Below, in pieces: positions 8,358 to 17,973 of a DNA stretch of 64,000 nucleotides. A program made the translations under genes and the position numbers. Source of the stretch: UBA8752 sp002336475 (GTDB lineage: Bacteria > Bacteroidota > Bacteroidia > Flavobacteriales_D > Sanyastnellaceae). Under the pieces are notes generated by a model. That model worked only from the letters and a program-made list of their open reading frames with translations, searched no databases and was not told the origin of the DNA. Numbering within the stretch: position 1 is the stretch's first letter; each line of letters starts with the position of its first letter. The stretch is taken from contig OX044365.1 of NCBI GenBank assembly GCA_943846755.1, positions 186,001-250,000 on the forward strand. Reading direction: 5' to 3'.

Positions 8358-8980
8358 GTGGATTTGGCTGTGGGATTCTTTACTTCAACACCGTGGATGT
8401 TCTTCAGTTCTGTGCTGAGTGATGGGATGCTGCCCGCCCGCACCTCGATGTCCAAAAGGCAGCGGTCGGTGTAGCGTTCTGCTAAGATCTGTGCGCCTTC
8501 TTTTTGGATGGCCTGCATGACATGCCGGGTGAGGTTGGGCGGGTAGGCGAGGGTGAGCGGGGCCATCAGGAGTGATTCAGATATGCCCGCGTCTTGGACG
8601 GCATCTTGGCCTGCAGAGCGGTATGCTTCTATGAGTCCTCCGACCCCGAGTTTGACCCCTCCGAAATAGCGCACGACGGCGATTAAAGTCCAATGTAAAT
8701 CGTGGGAACGCAGCACCCCATGTATGGGAGCTCCGGCGCTGCCTCCAGGTTCTCCATCGTCTGCTGCTCTGAACCTGTCCGGACCGAACTGCCATGCATA
8801 GCAAACGTGGCGTGCAGCGTGGTGGTCCACTTTGACCGCTTCCAAATGTCGAGCGACGGCCCGTTCGGCTGCTGTTTCATCAGCAAACGGCAGTGGAAAG
8901 GCATAGCCGTGAAACTTGCTGCCTTTGGCTTTAAAGAGGCCTGTACCCGTGGCCACCAATGTTGGGAAGGCGTCCCGCAC
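8354..8980 (-). CDS. YigZ/IMPACT family protein (UPF0029)
   Basis: This 208-residue cytosolic protein carries the UPF0029 N-terminal domain with its two hallmark strings, DDGEPGGSAGAPI and VVRYFGGVKLGVGGL, then a ferredoxin-like C-terminal domain of about 70 residues (DUF1949-like). Eukaryotic relatives (IMPACT/YIH1) act in translation stress control by binding GCN1; the bacterial role is not settled. The start is GTG at 8980, giving VRDAFPTLVATG in frame; no ATG fits better. It is 2 bp from the gene before and overlaps the gene after by 4 bp, so it belongs to the CapD-esterase operon without an obvious functional link. Confidence 0.9.
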   Translation of the reverse strand: MRDAFPTLVATGTGLFKAKGSKFHGYAFPLPFADETAAERAVARHLEAVKVDHHAARHVCYAWQFGPDRFRAADDGEPGGSAGAPIHGVLRSHDLHWTLIAVVRYFGGVKLGVGGLIEAYRSAGQDAVQDAGISESLLMAPLTLAYPPNLTRHVMQAIQKEGAQILAERYTDRCLLDIEVRAGSIPSLSTELKNIHGVEVKNPTAKST

Positions 8981-8982
8981 GT

Positions 8983-9378
8983 TTAGCTCAATGGGTTGAG
9001 TGTGACGCTAAAGACCTGAACGGTATGGGGGTCTCGTCCGGCAAAAAACTTGTCGAGTGAGAGCAGGATGTTGCCTGCGCTGAAGTAGCTCGTGTGCAAT
9101 TCAGCTTCGCCTGCCACCCGCCACTGGATGGTGTAGCTAAGTTCCCGGTCCTTGTGGTGTTGGGTGTACTCTAGGAGGCTTTGCAAGGCCTGAGACTTGG
9201 TCGATCCTGTGGTCTTGTGAAACAGAAAGCGCTGCGTGTGTCGGGGATTGTAGGTAAACAAGGAAACCTCTTGAATGCCATCAAGGTCTGACCACACAAA
9301 TTCCAATTGGTCTTCGGCATAACCAAAGTAGCTGCGGAGGTCTTCCAACAATCGAAGTTCTTGCTGTTCTGGACTCAT
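8983..9378 (-). CDS. Conserved-looking hypothetical protein, 131 aa
   Basis: I do not recognise this family. The 131 residues are hydrophilic, with no signal peptide or membrane helix and no cysteine. The N-terminal half reads like an alpha-beta unit (RLLEDLRSYFGYAEDQLEFV) and the C-terminal half is rich in beta-strand residues, with several aromatic and histidine residues (YTIQWRVAGEAELHTSYFS). It overlaps the CapD-like gene by 4 bp (ATGA) and is 2 bp from the YigZ gene, so its reading frame is well supported by operon packing and typical codon use. A small accessory cytosolic protein is all that can be said. Confidence 0.7.
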   Translation of the reverse strand: MSPEQQELRLLEDLRSYFGYAEDQLEFVWSDLDGIQEVSLFTYNPRHTQRFLFHKTTGSTKSQALQSLLEYTQHHKDRELSYTIQWRVAGEAELHTSYFSAGNILLSLDKFFAGRDPHTVQVFSVTLNPLS

Positions 9379-11261
9379 GTGAGGCTGGTTTCCGGTTCAG
9401 AGGGGATGTACTCCGGCAAATGTCGTGCGAAGGCGGACTTCACGTGCGCCAAGGTCCATGTACCGTCGTTTCGAGATTGAATGGAAATTTGCAACGTCGT
9501 GCGAACCGCTTCTCGATCCACCTCTGCGCGCGCTGCACGGAGGATTTTGGGGTGGTGGGTTGGCAAGAGGTTCTCCTGTCCACTCATGAGCTCTTCATGG
9601 AGTTTTTCTCCAGGCCTCAGCCCGACCAAATCGATTCGGATATCTTGGTCTTCGACGAGTCCGGCAAGGCGGATCATGCGTCGGGCGAGGTCGGCGATCC
9701 GCACGCGCTCACCCATGTCAAAGACGAAGATGTCGTCGCCCTTGCTGGTTGCTGCTGCCTCCATCACCAACTGGACGGCCTCAGGAATGGTCATGAAATA
9801 TCGGGTGACATCAGGATGGGTCAGGGTCAATGGACCGCCCGCTTCAATCTGTCGACGGAACAGGGGAATAACACTGCCGTTGCTGTCGAGCACATTGCCA
9901 AATCTGGTGATGACACAATTCATGCCTTTGCCCTCGCCAATGCTCCGCACCACGAGTTCGGCCATCCGCTTGGAAGCCCCCATGACACTGGTGGGATTGA
10001 CCGCTTTGTCTGTGCTGATCAGGACAAATGTTTCCGTTTTGGCCTGCTGCGCAGCAGCAATGACATTGGCGGTGCCCAAGACATTGGTGTGCCAAGCCGC
10101 TTCAGGCTGTACTTCCATGACAGGCACGTGCTTGTAAGCGGCAGCATGGTAAATGACGTGGGGCGCAAAGTCAGCAAGTAAAACGTGCATGGCTTGGGCG
10201 TCTCTGACATCGGCAATGCGGGTCATCAGCCGGTTTGCAGCACCTCCCAGTCGGGTCCGACACAACAGGCCTAGGTCGTGGAGTGGTGTTTCTGCGATGT
10301 CGATGGCGAGCACCTGCTCGGCCCCCCGTTCGAGCGCTTGCATGACGAGTTCCGAACCGATGGAGCCAGCACCGCCGGTGACCAATATGCGGGCTCCCCG
10401 AACCTGCTGTGCGATTGAAGAGGCGTCGAGTTCGATGACTGGGCGGCCGAGCAAGTCTTCAATCCGCGTATCTCGCAGTTGTCCGGCACTCAGCTCGCCT
10501 TGGATCCAGCGTTGGGCAGGCGGTACGTCCATCACCCGAAGGCCCGCATCGAGGGCGGCATCGATCACCTGTGCTTTGCGGACAGGGTCAAGCTGCTGAA
10601 TCGATACAATCAGGCGCTTGGCGTTGTAATCCGAAAGGACTTGCTGGGCGCGGTCGGCAGAAAGAATGGGGACGCCATCGATGCGCTTTCCTTGCTTTCC
10701 GGCATCGTCGTCGAGAAAAGCCACCACCTTCAGGGGGTCTGCACTCGGGCGTTCTACAGCTTGTTTGGTGATGATGCCCGCTTCACCGGCACCAAAAATG
10801 ACCACTGCGGTAGGCCTGGCCGACTGAAACCGCTCATAAACGGACCGCACAGAAATGCGAAAACCGATGAGCAGAACCGAAGACGCCAGCAGTTCAATGG
10901 CGGCGACGCTGAGGGGGACAGGATAGGCCATGCCCATGGATCTCGCGGCAAGGTCCAGCGCCAAGAATAGACTGGTGCCCATGGCAAGGGCGAGCAAGAC
11001 CCTTCGGGCATCCCGCGATCCGCTGAACCGAATGATGCCGGCGAATGTGCGAAAGACGAGCATGGAGAATGCGCGCACTGCGATGTAGGCAGGAAGGAAG
11101 CGACGGGCTGCTTCGAGCTCATGGGCAGGAGGTGCAAATTCGAAGCGGATCGCAAAGGCCAATCCCAAGGCCACGACGCCCAAGGACAGGTCGATGGAAA
11201 AGATGACCCAGCGCGGCACGAGCTGGGGTTTGGATTGGATTGTGCGCAACAGTTGGAACAT
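9375..11261 (-). CDS. CapD/WbpM-like membrane nucleotide-sugar 4,6-dehydratase/epimerase
   Basis: The enzyme (628 residues from ATG 11261) has four N-terminal membrane helices within the first 145 residues, a CoA-binding-like Rossmann domain (VVIFGAGEAG, about residues 157-162) and a C-terminal SDR domain with the NAD(P) motif TGGAGSIG (about 295-302), the HAAAYKHVPVME signature, and LISTDKAVNPTSVMGASKR, in which Met replaces the Tyr of the usual YxxxK, as in WbpM/FlaA1/PglF enzymes. These dehydrate UDP-GlcNAc-type sugars at C4-C6 for capsule, O-antigen or glycan linker synthesis. A longer TTG start (11273) overlaps a promoter-like TATCTTG (11271-11277), which ends 9 bases before ATG 11261; I therefore prefer ATG. 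It leads the leftward operon 11261-7278. Confidence 0.92.
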   Translation of the reverse strand: MFQLLRTIQSKPQLVPRWVIFSIDLSLGVVALGLAFAIRFEFAPPAHELEAARRFLPAYIAVRAFSMLVFRTFAGIIRFSGSRDARRVLLALAMGTSLFLALDLAARSMGMAYPVPLSVAAIELLASSVLLIGFRISVRSVYERFQSARPTAVVIFGAGEAGIITKQAVERPSADPLKVVAFLDDDAGKQGKRIDGVPILSADRAQQVLSDYNAKRLIVSIQQLDPVRKAQVIDAALDAGLRVMDVPPAQRWIQGELSAGQLRDTRIEDLLGRPVIELDASSIAQQVRGARILVTGGAGSIGSELVMQALERGAEQVLAIDIAETPLHDLGLLCRTRLGGAANRLMTRIADVRDAQAMHVLLADFAPHVIYHAAAYKHVPVMEVQPEAAWHTNVLGTANVIAAAQQAKTETFVLISTDKAVNPTSVMGASKRMAELVVRSIGEGKGMNCVITRFGNVLDSNGSVIPLFRRQIEAGGPLTLTHPDVTRYFMTIPEAVQLVMEAAATSKGDDIFVFDMGERVRIADLARRMIRLAGLVEDQDIRIDLVGLRPGEKLHEELMSGQENLLPTHHPKILRAARAEVDREAVRTTLQISIQSRNDGTWTLAHVKSAFARHLPEYIPSEPETSLT

Positions 11262-11318
11262 CCTGCCCGGCAAGATACCACGGACGGCTCCCTGACGTTA
11301 ATTTTCCGGATCATCGGA

Positions 11319-14300
11319 ATGGACTTTCAATCAATGCACCCGGCGCTCCACAGTGGGCGGTTCTCTTTTTCTTTTCTGGCCAAGGCTTCCGCACTGGTGG
11401 TCATGGCTTGCAGCCTGTACCTGCCAACCGCTGGACAGGAAGTTGACCTGGTGGCGATCGAAGGTGCTTTGACGAAGCTCAGCAAAGGCGTCTCTGCTTA
11501 CGATAAGGATGCCGAGCGGTTTTTGTCAAAGGAGCTGGGCCCCTTGATCCTCGATCCATTGGCGGACCCAGAAGTGACGGCTGCCTTTGTAGAACGGATC
11601 GCACAAATGGAAGAAGCCAACCTCGGTGCTTTTCCTGAGCAATTCGGTTATGCGCGCAGTGTGCAGGTGGCCCTTACGGGCGATTCATTGCGGCTTCCAT
11701 TTGCCGCATGGGATGCCGCAGTAGACCGGGCATTGGAAAGCCGCAAGTCGGCCCGTGCCTTTGCGCCTTTGCTGGTCTTGGGCAAGGACCTCCTGAAGGA
11801 TGGGACATTCTACGCGACGAAATCAGTCAGTTGGTCGTTTGACGGGCCGATGGCCATTTCCATTCCTGAGAAAGGCGGGGCGCAGTTCACTTTTGGCCCC
11901 TCTGGCAGTTTGATGGCGTTGGCCAAGGGCGACACCTTGTTGATCAAACGCACAGCAGGAACATACAACTATGCAAAGGAGCGTTTCGAAGGGCGCAGCG
12001 GACGCGTTGATTGGGGGCGTTCAGGGTGGGATCCCGAAAAAAACTTTGCGGATTTCAATGCCTATTCTGTTCGGCTCAAGTCGCCCTCTGTAACGGTGGA
12101 CTCGGCGCGCTTTACCACAGAGCTCTTCCCAGATCCCCTGTGGGGACAGCTCACTGATAAAGCCCGCGTGCGCAAACGCGACGAAAAAACAGGGGCGGCA
12201 ACCGACGATGCCCGTTATCCCAGATTCGACACCTACATCAACCGTTTGTCCATGCCAGACATTGTGCCAGGCGTGGACTTTGACGGAGGATTAACGGTGC
12301 GGGGTGCCGAGCTTCAAGGAAAGGGCAGTGAAGAAGAGCCTGCGAGGCTGCAGTTTCGAAGGGGCGATACCGCAATGGTCGAATGCTCATCGTCACTTTT
12401 CATTCTGCGTGCTGACCAGTTCAGCGGGGAGGGTGTGGAAGCTGTTTTGCACATTGGCACGGACAGCCTGTATCACCCTGAATTGAACTTGCGCTTCAAC
12501 CTCAAAGCCAAGAAGCTGTTTTTGATTCGTACCGATGAGGGCCTTGGACCCCGGGCCTTTACAGATTCGTACCACAACCTTTTTGTCGATTGCAACGTGT
12601 TGTCGTGGGGAATGGAGGATACGCGCATCCTCTTGGAAGGTCCTCCGGGATCTGTCCGCTCGACGGCTGTGCTGTCCAGTGCCGACTTTTTTGATGTTGA
12701 GCTTTTTAGGGACATGCAGGGCATCGATCCTGTGCACCCCTTGGTGCGGGTGCGGAACCATGTTAAGGCCACTGGAGACACGACTTTTAGCAGCATGTCA
12801 TTGGGGAGCAGCATGCGGCTGAGTGAGCAAAAGTCGCGGGCCATGATGATTCGAATGGCACACCAGGGCTACTTGGAAATGGACCTTCAATCAAGGATGG
12901 CCACCGCGACGGACAAGCTCTTTGCGGACCTGGCCAATGCTGCCGGAAGAAGGGATTTTGATGTCTTGTTTTTTCGTTCAGAGGCCGAGGGTTCGGGACA
13001 TGGCGAAATCAGCCTGTTGAATGGGCAGTTGAAACTCAATGGCGTCGCCCGGGTCAACGTATCACGGGACCGTGGTGTGATGATTGAGCCAAGAAACGGA
13101 AAGGTGGTGATTGGAGAGGACCGCGACTTTACGTTTGCGGGCGGGGTCAGGGCAGGCAACCTTCAGTTTGATGGCTCTGACTATGCTTTTGACTACGAGG
13201 CCTTTTCCATTGAGCTCAATGCTGTGGAGTCATGTAAGCTGCGCGTCAATGAGGAGGAATTGGATGCCCGAGGAAGGCCCAAACGCAAATTGGTGAAGAA
13301 CCGTTTGGAATACGTGCAAGGCGTATTGAGGGTGGACGTTCCCATCAACAGGTCGGGACGGTTGAGCGAGGCCTATCCCCAGTATCCTGTCTTGGTCACG
13401 GACGAACCGAGTTATGTGCATTGGGATGACGTGGCCATCGAAAATGGCGCCTACGAACGCGAACGCTTTCGCTTTGTGGTCGAGCCTTTTACGCTCGACA
13501 GTTTGGACGCGTTGGGACGTCGGGAGTTGGTCTTTGCTGGAACGTTAGAGTCAGGCGACCTGCTGCCGCCATTGCAGGAAAACCTCTACGTCATGGATGA
13601 CTTGCATTTGGGCTTTACAACAGCCACGCCTTCAGGAGGTTATCAAGTCTACGGTGGGGTTGGAAACTTTGACCAAAACCTGACCTTGGATGGAGGGGGA
13701 TTGCAAGGAGGAGGTTCTTTGGACTTCAGGACATCGCATGCTGAGAGCGACCGGTTTGTGTTGCTTCCCGACAGCACCAAGGGCACAGCACAGGTTTTCA
13801 TCAACAAGGAGTCCGCCGGTCCTCCACCCGTACCTGAAGTGCAAGGTGAAGAGGTGGCCGTTTTGTTTGAGCCCCGCTCAAACCGCATCTCAGCCCGTAC
13901 CCAAGGTGTTCCTTTGAGGCTGTTTGAGGGGGCAAGTGAACTGGAAGGAGGTGTGGTGCTGGGAGACCTGGGCATGACCGGTGATGGGTTGATGCATTTT
14001 AGTGGTGCCCAGCTGGGCTCGGAGATGTTCCGGTACAACCGGCGACACATTTTGGCAGATACCGCGTCGTTCCAATTGGACCAAAAGGTGGAAGGAGCGT
14101 TGGCGTTTAAAACCGACAATGTGCACTGCGACATTGACTTCGATGACCGCATAGGTGAATTCGCTTCGAACGACGGTGAAACCAAAATCGAACTTCCTGC
14201 CAATCAGTACATGTGTTTCATGGATGAGTTTAAATGGTTCATGGACGAAGACGAGATGGAAATGACCTCCAGTAGGGAGCCGTTGGATGATTTTGTCATC

Positions 14301-15860
14301 GACTCGGATGAAGCATCATCGAGTTCCAACTTTTACTCGACAAGAGCGGACCAGGACAGCCTGAATTTCTTGGCGCCAACGGCGGTGTATGATGTGAGTG
14401 AAGCCATTCTCAAATGTGAGGCGGTCAAATTCATCCGCACGGCAGACGCCTTTGTGGAACCCGACAGTGGCCTTGTCGTGATCAGGCGCAGGGCGCAGAT
14501 GGACCAACTGACGCGTGCGGTCATCGTGGCCAACGTGGTCACGCGGTACCACCGTTTGTTTGATGCCGATGTCAACATCATGGGGCGCTTTGATTACGAG
14601 GCGAGGGCAAGTTTGTTTTACGAGGATGAGAACGGATTGGAACAGCTGATTCAGCTGGAGACCGTAGAGGTTGATACCAGTGGAGAAACGGTGGGCAGGG
14701 GTGTGATCCCCATTCAAGATGGATTTGGTTTGAGTCCCTTCTTTGGTTTTTCTGGAGAGGTGGGGCTGGCTGCAGCACGGCAGCACCTCGAGTTTGACGG
14801 CGCGGTTACCCTAGAAGCGGCTTGTCCGGAAACAGACAAGCAGCAGCTCTTGTTTACCTCGGTCATCGACCCCAAGGATGTCAGGATTCCCTTGGATACG
14901 ACGCTCAAGACACCCATGATGTCCCACTTGGGGGTGGGCGCTTATTTCCGCGATGTAGACGAGCCTGGAGGCGGCCCATACGGTGCATTTGTAGATGAGG
15001 TGCGCAGCCACAATGAATATCGGATTTTGGCCGCGACAGGAGAGCTTAGGTACAACAAGCGCGATGCAGTGTATCAAGCCGGTTCTCCCGAAAAAATGCT
15101 CCAACCCAATTTGCCAGGAACGCTCATTGAGCTCAAGGCAGGCGATTGCAGTGTGACCGGAAGTGGCCCGGTGAGCCTTCCCGTAGATTATGGCTTGGTG
15201 ACCCAGCGCTCGGCAGGTGAAGTCAAGGTATTCCCAACAGGCACGGGGATCGAAGCGGCGGTAACGGTGGGGATGGACTTTCCGTTCGACGAACAGCTGT
15301 GGAAGTCTTTCGCCGAGAGGCTCCAGCTCTATGCTACGGCGGCCCCCTTGGACATAACTGAAACCACTTTTGAAGCGGCGACACGCGAGTGGTTGGGGTT
15401 AGAAGGCGCCGATGAGGTGTTGGGTGAAATGACCTTGATGGGGGCTTTCAAGAAGACGCCAGAGTCCATCCAGCACCGCTTTCTGTTCACCGGCCTCGAT
15501 TTGACTTGGGACCCTTCTGAGGATGCATTCGTGAGCGGGGAAAACGGCATCGGCATCGTGTCGATGGGCAAAACCCCCGTGTTTAGAAGGTTGCAAGGAC
15601 GCATTGAATGGAGTTTGGCAGGAACCAATGGCATCCTGCGGATTTACCTGCACCTGGACAACGAAAACTGGTACTTCTTTGAATACCGCAACGGCGTCAT
15701 GAACATCACCTCTAAGGACCAGCAGTTCATTGACGGCATCACAGAACTCAAAGACGACAAGCGCAGGATCAAGGAGGGCGATGACCGCTTCATCTACCAG
15801 ATTTTGCCATCACGCGGGCGGCGCAATGAATTCGTAGATCGCTTTCCAGAGTTCGATTGA
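11319..15860 (+). CDS. Very large uncharacterised exported protein, 1513 aa
   Basis: I cannot assign this protein to a named family. From ATG 11319 (alternative ATG 11334) it starts with a signal peptide whose hydrophobic core is ASALVVMACSLYLPTAG, before QEVDLVAI. About 1480 residues of soluble, strand-rich sequence follow with no further membrane helix, little low-complexity sequence and few cysteines; phrases such as GSGHGEISLLNGQLKLNGVA and VFAGTLESGDLLPPLQ recur as alternating beta strands. An acidic stretch (FKWFMDEDEMEMTSSRE) lies near residue 970. The C-terminus has a compact basic region and no T9SS sorting domain. Strand-rich exported proteins of this size are often periplasmic bridges or outer-membrane assembly factors, but this is a guess. 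It is divergent from the CapD-like operon (57 bp between starts) with a near -7 box TAATTTTC at 11299-11306. Confidence 0.85.
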   Translation: MDFQSMHPALHSGRFSFSFLAKASALVVMACSLYLPTAGQEVDLVAIEGALTKLSKGVSAYDKDAERFLSKELGPLILDPLADPEVTAAFVERIAQMEEANLGAFPEQFGYARSVQVALTGDSLRLPFAAWDAAVDRALESRKSARAFAPLLVLGKDLLKDGTFYATKSVSWSFDGPMAISIPEKGGAQFTFGPSGSLMALAKGDTLLIKRTAGTYNYAKERFEGRSGRVDWGRSGWDPEKNFADFNAYSVRLKSPSVTVDSARFTTELFPDPLWGQLTDKARVRKRDEKTGAATDDARYPRFDTYINRLSMPDIVPGVDFDGGLTVRGAELQGKGSEEEPARLQFRRGDTAMVECSSSLFILRADQFSGEGVEAVLHIGTDSLYHPELNLRFNLKAKKLFLIRTDEGLGPRAFTDSYHNLFVDCNVLSWGMEDTRILLEGPPGSVRSTAVLSSADFFDVELFRDMQGIDPVHPLVRVRNHVKATGDTTFSSMSLGSSMRLSEQKSRAMMIRMAHQGYLEMDLQSRMATATDKLFADLANAAGRRDFDVLFFRSEAEGSGHGEISLLNGQLKLNGVARVNVSRDRGVMIEPRNGKVVIGEDRDFTFAGGVRAGNLQFDGSDYAFDYEAFSIELNAVESCKLRVNEEELDARGRPKRKLVKNRLEYVQGVLRVDVPINRSGRLSEAYPQYPVLVTDEPSYVHWDDVAIENGAYERERFRFVVEPFTLDSLDALGRRELVFAGTLESGDLLPPLQENLYVMDDLHLGFTTATPSGGYQVYGGVGNFDQNLTLDGGGLQGGGSLDFRTSHAESDRFVLLPDSTKGTAQVFINKESAGPPPVPEVQGEEVAVLFEPRSNRISARTQGVPLRLFEGASELEGGVVLGDLGMTGDGLMHFSGAQLGSEMFRYNRRHILADTASFQLDQKVEGALAFKTDNVHCDIDFDDRIGEFASNDGETKIELPANQYMCFMDEFKWFMDEDEMEMTSSREPLDDFVIDSDEASSSSNFYSTRADQDSLNFLAPTAVYDVSEAILKCEAVKFIRTADAFVEPDSGLVVIRRRAQMDQLTRAVIVANVVTRYHRLFDADVNIMGRFDYEARASLFYEDENGLEQLIQLETVEVDTSGETVGRGVIPIQDGFGLSPFFGFSGEVGLAAARQHLEFDGAVTLEAACPETDKQQLLFTSVIDPKDVRIPLDTTLKTPMMSHLGVGAYFRDVDEPGGGPYGAFVDEVRSHNEYRILAATGELRYNKRDAVYQAGSPEKMLQPNLPGTLIELKAGDCSVTGSGPVSLPVDYGLVTQRSAGEVKVFPTGTGIEAAVTVGMDFPFDEQLWKSFAERLQLYATAAPLDITETTFEAATREWLGLEGADEVLGEMTLMGAFKKTPESIQHRFLFTGLDLTWDPSEDAFVSGENGIGIVSMGKTPVFRRLQGRIEWSLAGTNGILRIYLHLDNENWYFFEYRNGVMNITSKDQQFIDGITELKDDKRRIKEGDDRFIYQILPSRGRRNEFVDRFPEFD

Positions 15861-15896
15861 TCGGATGGGCCTTTCCAAAACGGTATCTTGTATGCT

Positions 15897-17933
15897 GTGA
15901 ATGGGATTCGAGAACGGGGTGTTCCTGCTTGGAAATGGGCGTGGCTGTGCTGCATCTGTTGCTGCGCGGCAGACGGCTCTGCCCAATGGTCCCCTTGGTC
16001 GCTGGCTCCCAGCATCGAGGCCTACACAAATTTTACAGGACAGGGCATCAGTTGTGTTGACTTCAACCTGGACGGATGGGACGACCTGACCGTGAGCAAT
16101 GCCTCCAATGAGCTGCTGTTCTATACAGGAGGCCCCGATGGGTTGACGGAAGTTGACCTGGGCATTGTGCCGGGCACAGGCAGGCCCATTGCGCTGATGT
16201 GGCTCGACCTCGACAACGATGGTGACCGGGATTTTGTGCACACGGCGGCGATGCCTTTTTCCCTGTTTTTTGAAGGGGGCTTGGTGTCGCAAAGCCAGGT
16301 GTGGATGTGCGAGGACCAAGGCTTTGTGAACCGCACAGAAGAGTGGGGATTGGGCATTTTGGAGGACCGCGCTGCACACGGCATGGCATGGTGCGACATG
16401 GACCTCGACGGCGACCTCGATGTGATGGTGGCGATATACGCCCTTGAATGCCAAGGTTTGTGGATGACCGAAAATGTCCTCCTCGAGCAAGAGGGTGGAC
16501 AGTTTGTGGATGTGTCCGAACCGTCGGGTTTGGCGGCTGGGATTCAGGCCTCTTTCCAAGGGGCCTGGTTGGACTTGAATGGAGATGGGCTGCAGGACAT
16601 CTTCGTGATCAACGATGCGGGCATCGATGCGAATTGTCCCACCCAAAACCAAGCCTTCATCAACGGTGGAGACGGCAGCTTCACAGAATCTGCAGCAGAG
16701 ATGGGGTTGGACGTGGCCATGTCCGCGATGTCTGTTACTGTAAGCGACCCAGATGGGGATGGGGCAGAAGAGGTTTTCGTGACCAACCAGTCCATGGGGG
16801 AATTCTATTATCCCTATCCGCAAGTGACGGGGGCTTATTTCGACCTCGGTTCAACGGGAGCCTATGAGGAGCGTTCGTCAGAAGTGGGGTTGGACACCGA
16901 ACGCTGGTCTTGGGGCTCCATGTGGATTGACCAAGACCTCGATGGATGGGAAGACCTGATGGTGGCGACCTCTCCGTGGAGCCTGTCGGCCTCTGCTGTA
17001 GAGTTCTATGACAATTATTTCTACAGGCATCCAGGCGCACCGTTGAATGCCGGAGCTGGGTTTGAAGAGGTGACCGATGACTGGTGGGGCAAGGACGCGC
17101 TGTGGCAGAGTATTGCGCGGGGCGATTTCAACGGCGATCTGCGGCCCGATGTTGTTGGCGCCGGTGGCGGACAGTATGCCACTTTTTTGCTCAATACAGC
17201 AGGCGAGGACCACCCCAGCCGCCACCGCCTGGCCGTATCGTTGTGTGGCACCCATTCCAATACCGAGGCCATTGGATCGCGCTTGGTGCTCCATGCCAAT
17301 GGACGCTCCCAGCAGCGCAACTTGCGCGCCGGAGAGGACCTCTTTGCGCAGCACAGTGCGACCCAATTCTTTGGACTTGGAGCGATGGAATCCGCGGACT
17401 CCTTGGAGGTCTTTTGGCCCATGGGTGGTCGCTCCTGCTTGTATGATGTGCCGGGAGACAGTGCGGTCTCCATCATCGAAGGCGCGGAAGAAATGGCGGT
17501 TGAATTCACCGCTGCGGGCGACTCGGTCTGGCTGCATTTGACCGTGCCTCCCCAATGGACGTCGGTGGTATGGAATGGCGACACCTTGGATACGCTGTCT
17601 GTCTTGGTGGCTGAGGGTGAGCCCACTTTCTATGAAGCCTTTTGGTTTGGCGGGTTGTACCACCTGCAAGGGACGGTCGAATGGTCACTGTACGGTGGGG
17701 CGGTAGGATGCACCAATCCGATGGCCGACAATTACCAGTCTGAAGCCGAGGAGGACGACGGTTCGTGCACCTACAACGGGTTGTGTGGTCCAGGGACATT
17801 CTGGTCCGTCGCCGACCAGCAGTGCGTCGCGGAAACGGCTCCCTGCTCCCCGGATATCAATGCCAACGGGTTTGTTGACGTGGCAGACATCCTCCTGTTA
17901 TTGGGGGTGTTTGGCCAGGCTTGTGCGCCTTGA
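15897..17933 (+). CDS. Secreted FG-GAP/VCBS repeat protein with ASPIC/UnbV domain, MSP-type repeat and dockerin-like tail
   Basis: A signal-peptide core (KWAWLCCICCCAA) precedes at least seven FG-GAP-like blades with calcium-type loops: DFNLDGWDDL, DLDNDGDRDF, DMDLDGDLDV, DLNGDGLQDI, DPDGDGAEEV, DQDLDGWEDL and DFNGDLRPDV. About residues 450-520 form an ASPIC/UnbV domain (IGSRLVLHANGR, then FFGLGAMESADSLEVFWPMG). Near the C-terminus are GCTNPMADNY with a closing DDGSC and, at the very end, a dockerin-like loop DINANGFVDVADILLLLGVF. The protein is probably exposed on or released from the cell and binds ligands or calcium. The start is uncertain: no in-frame ATG exists, GTG 15897 and TTG 15888 are candidates, and the ATG at 15901 is out of frame. 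It ends about 40 bp before fadH. Confidence 0.85.
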   Translation: MNGIRERGVPAWKWAWLCCICCCAADGSAQWSPWSLAPSIEAYTNFTGQGISCVDFNLDGWDDLTVSNASNELLFYTGGPDGLTEVDLGIVPGTGRPIALMWLDLDNDGDRDFVHTAAMPFSLFFEGGLVSQSQVWMCEDQGFVNRTEEWGLGILEDRAAHGMAWCDMDLDGDLDVMVAIYALECQGLWMTENVLLEQEGGQFVDVSEPSGLAAGIQASFQGAWLDLNGDGLQDIFVINDAGIDANCPTQNQAFINGGDGSFTESAAEMGLDVAMSAMSVTVSDPDGDGAEEVFVTNQSMGEFYYPYPQVTGAYFDLGSTGAYEERSSEVGLDTERWSWGSMWIDQDLDGWEDLMVATSPWSLSASAVEFYDNYFYRHPGAPLNAGAGFEEVTDDWWGKDALWQSIARGDFNGDLRPDVVGAGGGQYATFLLNTAGEDHPSRHRLAVSLCGTHSNTEAIGSRLVLHANGRSQQRNLRAGEDLFAQHSATQFFGLGAMESADSLEVFWPMGGRSCLYDVPGDSAVSIIEGAEEMAVEFTAAGDSVWLHLTVPPQWTSVVWNGDTLDTLSVLVAEGEPTFYEAFWFGGLYHLQGTVEWSLYGGAVGCTNPMADNYQSEAEEDDGSCTYNGLCGPGTFWSVADQQCVAETAPCSPDINANGFVDVADILLLLGVFGQACAP

Positions 17934-17973
17934 TAGTCGCCCGCATTTGGTGTACCTCAGAGGTGTATTCAGA

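Noticed and set aside
15810..17669. Long minus-strand frames under the FG-GAP protein
   Set aside because: The plus-strand frame has repeated DxDxDG loops and an ASPIC domain; the minus-strand frames show no coherent domain or start.
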